Assembly (NCBI GenBank): GCA_016929985.1
Contig: JAFGIH010000726.1
Span: forward strand, 1 to 6,437
Source: Thermoleophilia bacterium
GTDB taxonomy: Bacteria > Actinomycetota > Thermoleophilia > RBG-16-64-13
Direction: 5' to 3'
DNA length: 6,437 nt
Within the stretch, counting starts at the first letter, position 1. Each line of letters begins with the position of its first letter. This document shows positions 1-5,889 of this stretch, one piece after another. The notes under the pieces are model-generated. The model saw only the letters and a program-made list of their open reading frames with translations, was not told where the DNA came from and searched no databases. Position numbers and translations under genes: made by a program.

Positions 1-36
1 ATGACCGCGGATTACAGCGAAGCGGGGACGAAGTGA
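1..36 (+). CDS. Possible 3' end of an upstream plus-strand gene (partial)
   Basis: Frame 1 reads eleven sense codons (MTADYSEAGTK) and then TGA at 34-36. An intrinsic terminator lies 17 bases further on, which is where one would expect it if a plus-strand gene ended here. The window begins exactly at an ATG codon, but nothing before it is visible, so it cannot be told whether this is a start or an internal methionine. Too short to assign to any family; the call rests on the stop-terminator spacing alone. Confidence 0.3.
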   Translation: MTADYSEAGTK

Positions 37-53
37 GAACTGTTGAAAGGCGC

Positions 54-82
54 AAAGCGAGTTCGCTCGGGGCTCGCTTTTT
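54..82 (+). terminator. Rho-independent terminator, possibly bidirectional
   Basis: A perfect 8-bp stem is formed by AAAGCGAG (54-61) and CTCGCTTT (73-80) around an 11-base loop. It runs straight into a T tract (78-82). On the plus strand this is a classic intrinsic terminator for whatever gene ends before it. Because the stem also begins with AAA, the minus-strand transcript has a short U run too. The hairpin could therefore also stop the minus-strand operon whose last codon is at 133. Minus-strand termination would be weaker, with only three U residues. Confidence 0.75.
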
Positions 83-132
83 GTCTGTGGAAGGGTGCAC
101 TCCACTCCCCCCTCACCCCCAGTCGCCCAAGC

Positions 133-1404
133 CTAGCGGGCCACGCTTTTCCCCAGTTCCGCTATGTCTTTCTTCCAGCCCTGCGTTGTCTGATGGATCA
201 CGCGGTCCTTGAGGCGGTTTCGCAACTCCACCAGGAAGCCCAGGTACTGGGCGGGCACGGCCAAGCCGGCTCTCTCGCCGGTCAGTTCCGACAGGGGGCT
301 GTAGAGAGCCTCGCGCGAGAACTGCGGGGCGCAGAGCAGGCGTGATACCAGCGCCGGGACCTCCTCGCCGCCCACGAAGCAGTACGTCGCCCGGTCCTCG
401 ATCGACAGGGCCTCCAAGAACCACACGCCGTGCTTGCCGCAGAGCAGCCACAGGGGGTTGTCCGCACCGGCGCCCGGGGCGGCTTCGCCGCCGCCGGCCG
501 GCGAGCCGTCGCCTCCCAGCCCCCGCGTGCAGCCGAGCCATGCGGAACCGCCGGCCGCCCACTCCAGCAGGTGCTCGCCCTCCTCTCGCCGAGGCAGCGC
601 GGCCAGCCAGGTGCCGCGGAGGGCCTCCGTAAAGCCGGGACAGACAGCCTCCATCGCCTCGATCTCCATGAGGCGGCCGGGCAGCCACATTCCGGCCAGC
701 ATCCCCCTCGGTCCCGACGGGAGCGCCGGAACGGCCGCAGCCAGGATCGCAGCCGCCTCTTCGGCCAACTGAGCGCGATTAGCCCGCAGACGCTTGAGAA
801 ACTCCTCGGTCTGGCCACCCAGCTTCGAGATCAGCACCTCCTGCCCGGGCCACTGGCGCACCCGCACCGCGTAGGCAGCCTCGTCGTGCTCCACCGCCCC
901 GAACAGGGCCAGGAACATGGGATCGAGATCCCGCGCTTCGCGGGCTATCACGAGGACGTCCTCGAACAGTAGCGCCTGGAATGGCTCGGGTAGGGACGAC
1001 GGAACCACGGCGCCCGCGTCGAGGCCGGTAACGCGTCCTGAGAACGGCTTTCCTTTGCCGGAACCGCCAAGACGGAGTATCTCAGCCCGCGCCCCGATCC
1101 AAGTCCGGCGCAGTTCCTCGAGAAGGGTGGGGCCGTCGGCGCCGAGCCGCGACATGATGAGCTCCGCACGCCGGGCCGGAACAGCCCTGGTGCCCGCGGC
1201 TCCCAGGGTACCGGTGCCGCTCACAGCCGCACCGGTGACGGTCAGCACCAGCGTATATCCGTCGCCGGCGATCCCCGCCAGCTCAGCCACCGGAAAGGAG
1301 AGCGGAGCGCCCCCTTCGGGTGTCAGCACCAGGTACGACCCGTCGAACGACCACTCCGCCGCGTCTGAGCGTCCCTCAAAGCTGAACTGCCCGCCGCGGG
1401 CCAT
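133..1404 (-). CDS. Uncharacterised 423-residue protein, operon partner of zinc-ribbon protein
   Basis: I do not recognise this protein. The ORF extends to an ATG at 1425, but the ATG at 1404 is preferred. It overlaps the stop of the upstream zinc-ribbon gene as TGATG, the usual arrangement for translational coupling, and gives a protein starting MARGGQFSFEG. There is no signal peptide and no clear membrane span, so it is probably cytoplasmic. The first roughly 80 residues alternate hydrophobic and polar positions (for example WSFDGSYLVLTPEGG), suggesting a beta-rich, possibly PH-like domain; that fold is a guess. A charged, Ala/Leu-rich helix lies at about residues 199-221. A low-complexity Gly/Ala linker at about 294-313 separates a C-terminal domain containing WLLCGKHGVWFLEAL and ATYCF. 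Cysteines are scattered and form no CxxC pair. It is reliable as a gene, but of unknown function. The context implies a role with the zinc-ribbon partner. Confidence 0.8.
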   Translation of the reverse strand: MARGGQFSFEGRSDAAEWSFDGSYLVLTPEGGAPLSFPVAELAGIAGDGYTLVLTVTGAAVSGTGTLGAAGTRAVPARRAELIMSRLGADGPTLLEELRRTWIGARAEILRLGGSGKGKPFSGRVTGLDAGAVVPSSLPEPFQALLFEDVLVIAREARDLDPMFLALFGAVEHDEAAYAVRVRQWPGQEVLISKLGGQTEEFLKRLRANRAQLAEEAAAILAAAVPALPSGPRGMLAGMWLPGRLMEIEAMEAVCPGFTEALRGTWLAALPRREEGEHLLEWAAGGSAWLGCTRGLGGDGSPAGGGEAAPGAGADNPLWLLCGKHGVWFLEALSIEDRATYCFVGGEEVPALVSRLLCAPQFSREALYSPLSELTGERAGLAVPAQYLGFLVELRNRLKDRVIHQTTQGWKKDIAELGKSVAR

Positions 1405-2036
1405 CAGACCAGCCTGTTCCCACACTCCGGGCAGAACTTCGCGCGAGCCTTGAGCTGGCTACCGCAGCGCGGACATTCGATGGTCGGGGCCAACGAGGCG
1501 CCGCATTCCTGGCAGAACTTGCCCCCGTCGTTCTCCACCCCGCACACCGGGCAGATCAGGACGGCCTTCGCGGTGAGATTGAGTCCCGAAGTGAGGTCCT
1601 GCTCCCGGATCTTGTCTTCCGCCTGGTCGACAGTGAAGCGGGCCTGTATGGAGCCGATCTCACGCTGTGCGATGGGGGCGCAGTCGGTGCACAGTCCACG
1701 CTCGGCGTTCCAGCAGACCTCGCGGCACACCCACTGCCCGCACCGCTTACATTGGGTGAAGAGCGGCCGGATCTCCGCCACCGCCTCCTGCAGCGCGCGG
1801 TCGTGCGCCGGTCCGGCGACGAGGTCCCGGAGGTCGTCCGCGCTGTTGGCGGCGCTCCCCATGAAGCCGCCCAGCAGGTTGCCGGCTCCCCGGAGCAGCC
1901 CCGTGGCCATGCCGCTCTTGCTGGCTTTCCAGCTGGACATGTAGCCGTTGCCGCATTTTTCGCAGATGAACTTGAACTGGTAGCCGCTTTCTGTGGAGAG
2001 GTCGTCGTAGTTGTCGGTGAACTCGATGTGGGCCAT
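1404..2036 (-). CDS. Multi-zinc-ribbon protein, 210 residues
   Basis: First gene of a two-gene minus-strand operon, ending in a one-base overlap (TGATG) with the 423-residue gene. Cysteine pairs run along the whole chain. There is an N-terminal CEKCG (C25, C28). A central cluster has C96/C99, C104, C108 and C116/C119. Two C-terminal zinc ribbons follow: C162/C165 with C175/C178, and C188/C191 with C202/C205, the latter in the common form CPxCG...FCPECG. A Gly/Ala-rich hydrophobic stretch (about residues 48-64) separates the first pair from the centre and may be a linker or an amphipathic helix. Tandem C-terminal ribbons are the double zinc-ribbon (DZR) type, which usually serve as protein- or nucleic-acid-binding adaptors rather than enzymes. 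The first CxxC has no obvious nearby partner pair, so it may share a site with the central cluster. ATG start at 2036, preceded by a G-rich stretch (GGGGGTAGG) that can serve as ribosome binding site. The specific role is unknown. Confidence 0.85.
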   Translation of the reverse strand: MAHIEFTDNYDDLSTESGYQFKFICEKCGNGYMSSWKASKSGMATGLLRGAGNLLGGFMGSAANSADDLRDLVAGPAHDRALQEAVAEIRPLFTQCKRCGQWVCREVCWNAERGLCTDCAPIAQREIGSIQARFTVDQAEDKIREQDLTSGLNLTAKAVLICPVCGVENDGGKFCQECGASLAPTIECPRCGSQLKARAKFCPECGNRLV

Positions 2037-2071
2037 GACCTACCCCCGGAGGAAAGTGATTGCAGGGATGT

Positions 2072-2091
2072 GCACCTAGCCGCAACCTAGC
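2072..2091. repeat. Short direct repeat in divergent promoter region
   Basis: GCACCTAGC (2072-2080) and GCAACCTAGC (2082-2091) form a near-perfect tandem repeat, 36 to 55 bases upstream of the zinc-ribbon start on the minus strand. Read on the minus strand, each copy contains a TAGGT(T/G) that is a weak -10-like hexamer. It could be a regulator site, overlapping promoter elements or chance. Confidence 0.25.
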
Positions 2092-2142
2092 AGCGTTGGG
2101 CGGCCTCAGTCAAGCGGAGGGTTTCCTGTCCGGACGGCCCGC

Positions 2143-2148
2143 TATGCT
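2143..2148 (+). promoter_or_regulatory. Possible -10 element for the 73-residue membrane protein
   Basis: TATGCT, a four-of-six match to the sigma-70 -10 consensus, lies 38 bases before the ATG at 2187. A start site near 2155 would leave a leader of about 30 bases carrying the ribosome binding site. No convincing -35 hexamer is seen at 16-18 bp upstream, so this is a weak call. Confidence 0.3.
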
Positions 2149-2186
2149 CCTTGGCACGCGGACAAAGCGATTCCGGGAGGGATGCG

Positions 2187-2408
2187 ATGCTCATATCAGC
2201 CATCATCGGCTTCGTGATAATGCTGGCGACCGTAGGCTATGTCGCCTTTCGCAAGTTCTCATTCACCCGTCAGGAGATCGAGTTCGGAGCGCCGCAGAAC
2301 GGCGTGGCGGCCATCTACCTCGACATCCGCGAGGACACCGTGCGCGGTCTGCACATCCTCTACGCCGACGGCACGGTGAGCGAGGTGCGCAGGCTCCCCG
2401 CCGGGTAG
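2187..2408 (+). CDS. Small single-span membrane protein, 73 residues, unknown function
   Basis: The ORF can be extended upstream to 2151, but the ATG at 2187 has GGGAGG at 2175-2180, six bases away, and is chosen for that reason. The protein starts MLISAIIGFVIMLATVGYVAFRK (split here as residues 1-21 hydrophobic, then R22 and K23). This is a single transmembrane helix followed by positive residues, which predicts a cytoplasmic C-terminus. The remaining 50 residues are soluble and look beta-rich (IYLDI, LHILYADGTVSEV). They resemble a small sheet rather than a known enzyme. It stands alone between a divergent operon and the tadA run. I do not recognise the family. Confidence 0.7.
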   Translation: MLISAIIGFVIMLATVGYVAFRKFSFTRQEIEFGAPQNGVAAIYLDIREDTVRGLHILYADGTVSEVRRLPAG

Positions 2409-2535
2409 ACGGCGGCTGGCGGCGCCGGCGAGCGTGACAGACGGGCGTGGTAGCGACACCCGACCCGAGGAGGCGCCACGGGCGCGCCCCGACAGCCACG
2501 CCGCGCGCCGGTCACTCCCGGACTCATGACCCCTG

Positions 2536-2541
2536 TAGAAT
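2536..2541 (+). promoter_or_regulatory. Possible -10 element for the tadA transcription unit
   Basis: TAGAAT is a good -10-like hexamer and sits in a local AT-rich patch (2533-2546) within an otherwise very GC-rich 165-bp intergenic region. It lies 32 bases before the GTG start of tadA. The -35 region (about 2512-2518) does not match TTGACA well. No other promoter candidate for the downstream genes is as good. Confidence 0.4.
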
Positions 2542-2573
2542 AAAGAGGACCGCCTAGACGGGAGGATCATGCC

Positions 2574-3053
2574 GTGACCACCTATCCGGAGAACGACGAC
2601 CACCGCCTCATGGCGCTCGCCCTCGACGAGGCACGGCGAGCAGCGGCCCAGGGTGAGGTGCCGGTCGGCGCCCTGGTGGTGATCGACGGAACCATCGTCT
2701 CCTCCCGGGGTAACGAACGGGAACGGCGGCATGACCCCACTGCCCACGCCGAGATGCTCGCCCTGCGCGACGCCGCGGCCTTGGCCGGTGGATGGCGGCT
2801 ACGCGACGCCACCCTGTATGTCACCCTGGAGCCGTGTGCCATGTGCGCCGGCGCCATCGTCCTCGCACGGATCAGACGGCTGGTCTACGGAGCCGACGAT
2901 CCCAAGGCCGGAGCGGCCGGCAGCATCTTCAACATCGTGGACCACCCTGCGCTGAACCACAGTCCTGAGGTGCGCGCTGGGGTCATGGCCGCGGAGGCGT
3001 CGGAGTTGCTGCGGAAGTTTTTCGCAGTCCGCCGGGAGGGAGAGCTCCTGTGA
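2574..3053 (+). CDS. tadA: tRNA-specific adenosine deaminase TadA
   Basis: Zinc-dependent deaminase that converts A34 to inosine in the wobble position of tRNA-Arg(ACG), allowing one tRNA to read several codons; cytoplasmic homodimer in known cases. The cytidine-deaminase-superfamily signature is complete. HAE at residues 58-60 gives the zinc ligand H58 and proton-shuttling E60. PCAMC at 87-91 gives zinc ligands C88 and C91. N47, in RGNERE, matches the conserved Asn that contacts the target base in characterised TadA. Length (159) is normal. Start: GTG at 2574 with GGGAGG at 2560-2565, eight bases away. An ATG at 2569 reads only two codons before TGA and is not usable. It is the first gene of a probable plus-strand unit; the MBL-fold gene starts 31 bases after its stop. 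Other deaminases such as guanine deaminase share the motif, but the N-terminal DxxxMxxAL-type region and the PCAMCAGAI motif favour TadA. Confidence 0.95.
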   Translation: MTTYPENDDHRLMALALDEARRAAAQGEVPVGALVVIDGTIVSSRGNERERRHDPTAHAEMLALRDAAALAGGWRLRDATLYVTLEPCAMCAGAIVLARIRRLVYGADDPKAGAAGSIFNIVDHPALNHSPEVRAGVMAAEASELLRKFFAVRREGELL

Positions 3054-3084
3054 CCCGAGCGCCGCAGAGAGGCTGAGCCGCACG

Positions 3085-4062
3085 ATGCCGTGGACGGACA
3101 AGAAGTACTCCGCCTATTGGGCAGCCTCGGGGATAGCCCGGCCGAACACCGTCCTTCAGTTCTGGCGCGACAAGAGGCAGGCCGACCGGCGCTGGGCGGC
3201 AGAGCGTCCTACGGCCATCGCCGAACTGGGCGCGGTGAACCGCCTCTCCATCCTCCCCCTGGTGGAGTACTACTCGGCCGTCGAAGGCCTGGCGACCGAA
3301 CCCGGCGTCTCCTACCTCGTGACCTTCGACGACGAGAAGCTCCTCTTCGACGTCGGTTGGAACATGCGTAACGAGCATCCTTCGCCGCTGCTGCGCAACA
3401 TGAAGGTCTTGGGAGTCTCGGCCGACCAGCTCGATGAGGTCTTCATCTCTCACGGCCACCTGGATCACGTGGGCGGTCGTAGGTCGCAGATTGACAAGAC
3501 CTTCGCCCTCTCGGCCCAGCCCGTCGATCTGGAGGGCGTACGGATCTTCGTGCCGCCGCCGCTCACCTACCCCACCGGGCGGGTGACAGTGGTCGACAAG
3601 CCGCGCCGGCTGGCGCCGGGCGTGGCCAGCAGCGGCCCCCTCATGCGGGCCATCTGGCTGACCGGGCCCGTGCTCGAGCAGAACCTACTCGTCAACGTGG
3701 CCGGCAAGGGCGTGGTGATGATCGTGGGTTGCGGGCACCCGTCGCTCTCGCGCATGGTCGAGCGGGCCCAGGCAGTGACCGGCTGGCCTTTGTACGGCGT
3801 GGTGGGCGGGCTGCACTTCCCCGTGACCGGGTCGCGGGTCGGCAAGGGCAGGCAGAACATCGTCGGCAACGGCAAGCTTCCCTGGCAGCGCATCACGCGT
3901 GAGGAAGCCCGGGAGGCCGCGGCCCTGCTTGCCGATCTCGACCTGGGCCTGGTGGCGCTCTCGGCCCACGACAGCTGCGACTGGAGCCTGGGGGTCTTCA
4001 AGGAGGCGCTCGGCGAGCGCTACCGAACGTTGAAGGCCGGCGAGGAGATCATCATCGCCTGA
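3085..4062 (+). CDS. MBL-fold metallo-hydrolase, DHPS-like group
   Basis: Metallo-beta-lactamase-fold hydrolase, 325 residues. The metal-binding motif SHGHLDHVGG sits at 122-131 (H123, H125, D127, H128), after an FDVG strand at 88-91. It is followed by GCGHPS at 215-220 (H218) and GGLHF at 241-245 (H244). This motif set is typical of the subgroup named after the archaeal dihydropteroate-synthase-like MBL proteins (HGHxDHxGG, GCGH, GGLH). The group is mostly uncharacterised; characterised relatives act on pterin phosphates, but the substrate here cannot be deduced. About 50 residues precede the MBL core, rich in charged and aromatic residues, and they contain no signal peptide. The C-terminus has SAHDSCDWS (293-301), another possible active-site loop. 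The ATG at 3085 has only a weak, distant ribosome binding site (GAGAGG, 12 bases away), so expression may depend on reading from tadA. Its stop overlaps the next gene by one base. Confidence 0.88.
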   Translation: MPWTDKKYSAYWAASGIARPNTVLQFWRDKRQADRRWAAERPTAIAELGAVNRLSILPLVEYYSAVEGLATEPGVSYLVTFDDEKLLFDVGWNMRNEHPSPLLRNMKVLGVSADQLDEVFISHGHLDHVGGRRSQIDKTFALSAQPVDLEGVRIFVPPPLTYPTGRVTVVDKPRRLAPGVASSGPLMRAIWLTGPVLEQNLLVNVAGKGVVMIVGCGHPSLSRMVERAQAVTGWPLYGVVGGLHFPVTGSRVGKGRQNIVGNGKLPWQRITREEAREAAALLADLDLGLVALSAHDSCDWSLGVFKEALGERYRTLKAGEEIIIA

Positions 4063-5063
4063 TGGACGAGCATCCTGATCACGATCGCGGTCCCACGCAT
4101 CCCGACCGCGACCCCACTTTCGAGCCCGATAGGCGCCTAATCGTCAGTCTCGTTCTCAACCTGCTCATCACGTTGCTGCAGGTCGTCGGCGGCGTCATCG
4201 CCAACAGCCTGGGGCTCCTCTCCGACGCCGCGCACAACCTGAGCGACGTAGTCGCCCTGGGTATGAGTCTCTGGGCGGTCCGCCTCGGCCGGCGCCCCGC
4301 CACACCCCGCCGCACTTTCGCCTACAAGCGGGCCGAGATCCTGGTGGCCATGTTCAACTCGGCGGTGCTGGTGGCCATCTCGGTCTACATCATCGTGGAA
4401 GCCATCCGCCGTCTGCTCGACCCCCAACCCGTGGAGGGACTGTGGGTCATAGGTTTCGCCGCCGGCGGCCTGCTGATCAACGCCCTGGCCGCCTTTTTGC
4501 TGCGTTCGCACCACCACGACCTCAACCTGCGCAGCGCCTTCCTGCACCTGGTGGGCGACGCCGCCACCAGCTTCGGAGTCATGTTGAGCGGCCTGGTGGT
4601 CTACCTGTGGGACTGGAACTACGCGGACGCGATCGTCTCCATCCTCGTCTCACTGTGGATCGGGCGGGAGGCGTTCGCCATAGTCCGGAGCACAGTGAAC
4701 GTGCTCATGGAGGGGACGCCCGAGGGGATGGAACTCGTGGACGTGCAGAAGGCCATGCTGGCGATCCCTGGAGTCGAGGGTGTGCACGACCTGCACATCT
4801 GGTCGATCTCGTCGAGCGACCTGGCCCTCTCGGCCCACGTGGAGGTCGAGGACGCCGCCCTGTCGCAGATCGGATCGGTCGTGGCCGCGGTCAAAGAGGC
4901 CTTGGCGCACGACTTCGGCGTCGGCCACGTCACGTTGGAACTCGAGATGGCCGGTGGCGAGTGCGCCGGCGGCAGGTGTGATCTTCCGGCGAAACAGATC
5001 CATAAGAACGGCCGCGACGGCGACCACTCAGGGCCTTCGGGACACGCGGGGCACTCACACTAG
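4062..5063 (+). CDS. Cation diffusion facilitator, CzcD/ZitB-like zinc exporter
   Basis: Inner-membrane proton-coupled antiporter that exports Zn(II), perhaps also Cd or Co. Six transmembrane helices are predictable between about residues 25 and 207. The transport-site quartet is intact: H58 and D62 in the second helix (SDAAHNLSD), and H162 and D166 in the fifth (HLVGD). The HD-HD pattern is the one associated with zinc-selective members. A His-rich loop HHH (150-152) lies between helices four and five. A cytoplasmic domain follows from about 210, with the conserved GVEGVHDLHIWSIS. Both tails are metal-binding in character: an N-terminal H4/H7/H13 segment, and a C-terminal tail with C301, C306 and six His from 314 to the last residue. 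The ATG at 4062 overlaps the MBL stop as TGATG, with GAGGAG at 4042-4047 upstream, so the two are probably translationally coupled. Its stop codon lies in the CTAG shared with vapC. Confidence 0.93.
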   Translation: MDEHPDHDRGPTHPDRDPTFEPDRRLIVSLVLNLLITLLQVVGGVIANSLGLLSDAAHNLSDVVALGMSLWAVRLGRRPATPRRTFAYKRAEILVAMFNSAVLVAISVYIIVEAIRRLLDPQPVEGLWVIGFAAGGLLINALAAFLLRSHHHDLNLRSAFLHLVGDAATSFGVMLSGLVVYLWDWNYADAIVSILVSLWIGREAFAIVRSTVNVLMEGTPEGMELVDVQKAMLAIPGVEGVHDLHIWSISSSDLALSAHVEVEDAALSQIGSVVAAVKEALAHDFGVGHVTLELEMAGGECAGGRCDLPAKQIHKNGRDGDHSGPSGHAGHSH

Positions 5064-5078
5064 AGCGCGACGGCGACC
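5013..5078. repeat. 13-bp direct repeat bracketing the czcD-like/vapC junction
   Basis: The identical 13-mer CGCGACGGCGACC occurs at 5013-5025, inside the exporter's C-terminal tail, and at 5066-5078, inside the vapC 3' end. Start-to-start distance is 53 bp, not a multiple of three, so it is not a duplicated codon run. It may be a trace of how the toxin module joined this locus, or a chance result of GC-rich sequence. Confidence 0.35.
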
Positions 5079-5446
5079 CCCGGAAAAGCGCGCAGCACCT
5101 GCTTGTCGCACGTGACCAACCTGGCACCCAATGCGATGGCCAAGGCAACGTACTCGCAATCGTAGGCAGAGCACCCATGGGCGCGAGAGAGAGTCAGCAC
5201 TTGCGTAGAGTTCACGTCGTATTCGCGACCGCCCATGAAACTCTCAGCCATGCCCTGAATTCGGCACACCTGGTCCAGAGTGAGGTCGCCCCGTCGCACG
5301 TACCCAGTCAGGGTGTTGCGAAACTCACTCCGCCACAGCACCGGCGCTGCCCATTGCGGGTCGTCCTGAAGTAGGGCCTCTGCCTGCGAAGTGCTCTCTC
5401 CAGGCAGGTATAGATACGCAAGGATGTTCGCATCCGCGACAATCAT
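5060..5446 (-). CDS. vapC: VapC-type PIN-domain ribonuclease toxin
   Basis: Type II toxin of the VapBC family: a Mg2+-dependent endoribonuclease that typically cuts tRNA or rRNA and is held inactive by VapB. It has 128 residues, normal for a PIN protein. The acidic quartet is visible: D5 in the opening VADANIL, E41 in WRSEFRN, D96 in SAYDCEYVALA, and D114 in VTCDKQ. With no substitution in the catalytic set, it is predicted to be active. ATG at 5446 overlaps the vapB stop by four bases (ATGA), the standard antitoxin-toxin coupling. Its stop (complement of 5060-5062) overlaps the convergent exporter gene's stop within CTAG. Which RNA it cuts cannot be read from sequence. Confidence 0.92.
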   Translation of the reverse strand: MIVADANILAYLYLPGESTSQAEALLQDDPQWAAPVLWRSEFRNTLTGYVRRGDLTLDQVCRIQGMAESFMGGREYDVNSTQVLTLSRAHGCSAYDCEYVALAIALGARLVTCDKQVLRAFPGVAVAL

Positions 5447-5688
5447 GACCGCCCCCGACGCTTAAAAGCGTCAATGTCCTCTGCTCGAAACTGTAGTCCC
5501 TCCAGCTCAGCCCGAATTTGCCTGGCGCGCTCGAGATGCTCGGCCGGGCTTACTTTGGGCGGCATGAGCGCACTCTGGAGACACACGATGGCCTCGCTGT
5601 TCAGGCTGCGACGATGCTCAGCGGCTGCCGCTTTCAAGCGCTCATACAACTCGTCGGGGATGTTCTTGAGAGTGAGTGTGGTCGGCAC
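5443..5688 (-). CDS. vapB: VapB/FitA-like ribbon-helix-helix antitoxin
   Basis: Antitoxin partner of VapC. Start: the frame is open back to an ATG at 5730, but that ATG lies inside the likely -10 element. The GTG at 5688 has a GGAGG five bases upstream (5694-5698) and yields an 81-residue protein beginning (M)PTTLTLKNIPDELYERLK, the standard opening of the FitA/Arc-like family. Residues 2-8 form the DNA-binding beta strand. Residues 11-24 and 29-41 are the two helices of the ribbon-helix-helix fold, which dimerises to bind the operator. Residues 45-75 are a charged tail that would wrap and block the VapC active site. It is expected to autorepress the operon from the inverted repeat at 5711-5723. 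Confidence 0.9.
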   Translation of the reverse strand: MPTTLTLKNIPDELYERLKAAAAEHRRSLNSEAIVCLQSALMPPKVSPAEHLERARQIRAELEGLQFRAEDIDAFKRRGRS

Positions 5689-5710
5689 GACTGCCTCCAA
5701 ACCGTTTTGC

Positions 5711-5723
5711 AACCATATTGGTT
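5711..5723. promoter_or_regulatory. Inverted repeat, candidate VapB operator
   Basis: AACCA-TAT-TGGTT is a perfect 5-bp inverted repeat with a 3-bp spacer. It lies between the probable -10 element of vapBC and the vapB ribosome binding site. Its position just past the transcription start is where a ribbon-helix-helix dimer or tetramer would block transcription. Binding by VapB is inferred from position and symmetry only. Confidence 0.5.
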
Positions 5724-5725
5724 CC

Positions 5726-5755
5726 AGCATACACCGTACCTCGGTTCCTTGTCGA
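5726..5755 (-). promoter_or_regulatory. Probable vapBC promoter
   Basis: On the minus strand, TCGACA (5755-5750) resembles the -35 TTGACA. It is followed after 18 bases by TATGCT (5731-5726), a -10-like hexamer. Transcription would start near 5719, within the inverted repeat, leaving a leader of about 30 bases before the GTG at 5688. The arrangement is consistent, but both hexamers are imperfect. Confidence 0.5.
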
Positions 5756-5889
5756 CGCGATTCGAAAATGCCCCACGGAGGACTGTCGCCAGCGGAGCTA
5801 CGCGAGAATAGCGGTGACCGGAGGCCGGCTCACTGGGACTTTGGGTGGAGGTTGGCCCTCATGGGTGGGCCGGATACGCAGCGCGCAGG

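Noticed and set aside
282..818. Minus-strand ORF of 178 codons in another frame of the 423-residue gene
   Set aside because: Arg/Ser-rich low-complexity translation with no motif. The overlapping frame has normal protein composition and a coupled start.
917..1453. Plus-strand ORF of 178 codons antisense to the 423-residue gene
   Set aside because: Its translation is Arg/Ser/Pro-rich, typical of the complement of a GC-rich coding region. It also spans the junction of two well-supported minus-strand genes.
4442..4981. Plus-strand 179-codon ORF inside the zinc exporter gene
   Set aside because: Arg/Gly-rich shadow frame; the exporter frame holds all conserved CDF motifs.
5689..5730. Upstream ATG at 5730 as the vapB start
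   Set aside because: It overlaps the probable -10 element, has no ribosome binding site, and adds 14 residues absent from the family. The GTG at 5688 has GGAGG at the right distance.
5814..5871. Hairpins GTGACCGG/CCGGCTCAC and GGCCC/GGGCC between DUF2283 and vapB as a terminator
   Set aside because: Stems are short or bulged and no T tract follows on either strand. I see no gene in 5731-5889 and no firm regulatory signal besides the vapBC promoter.
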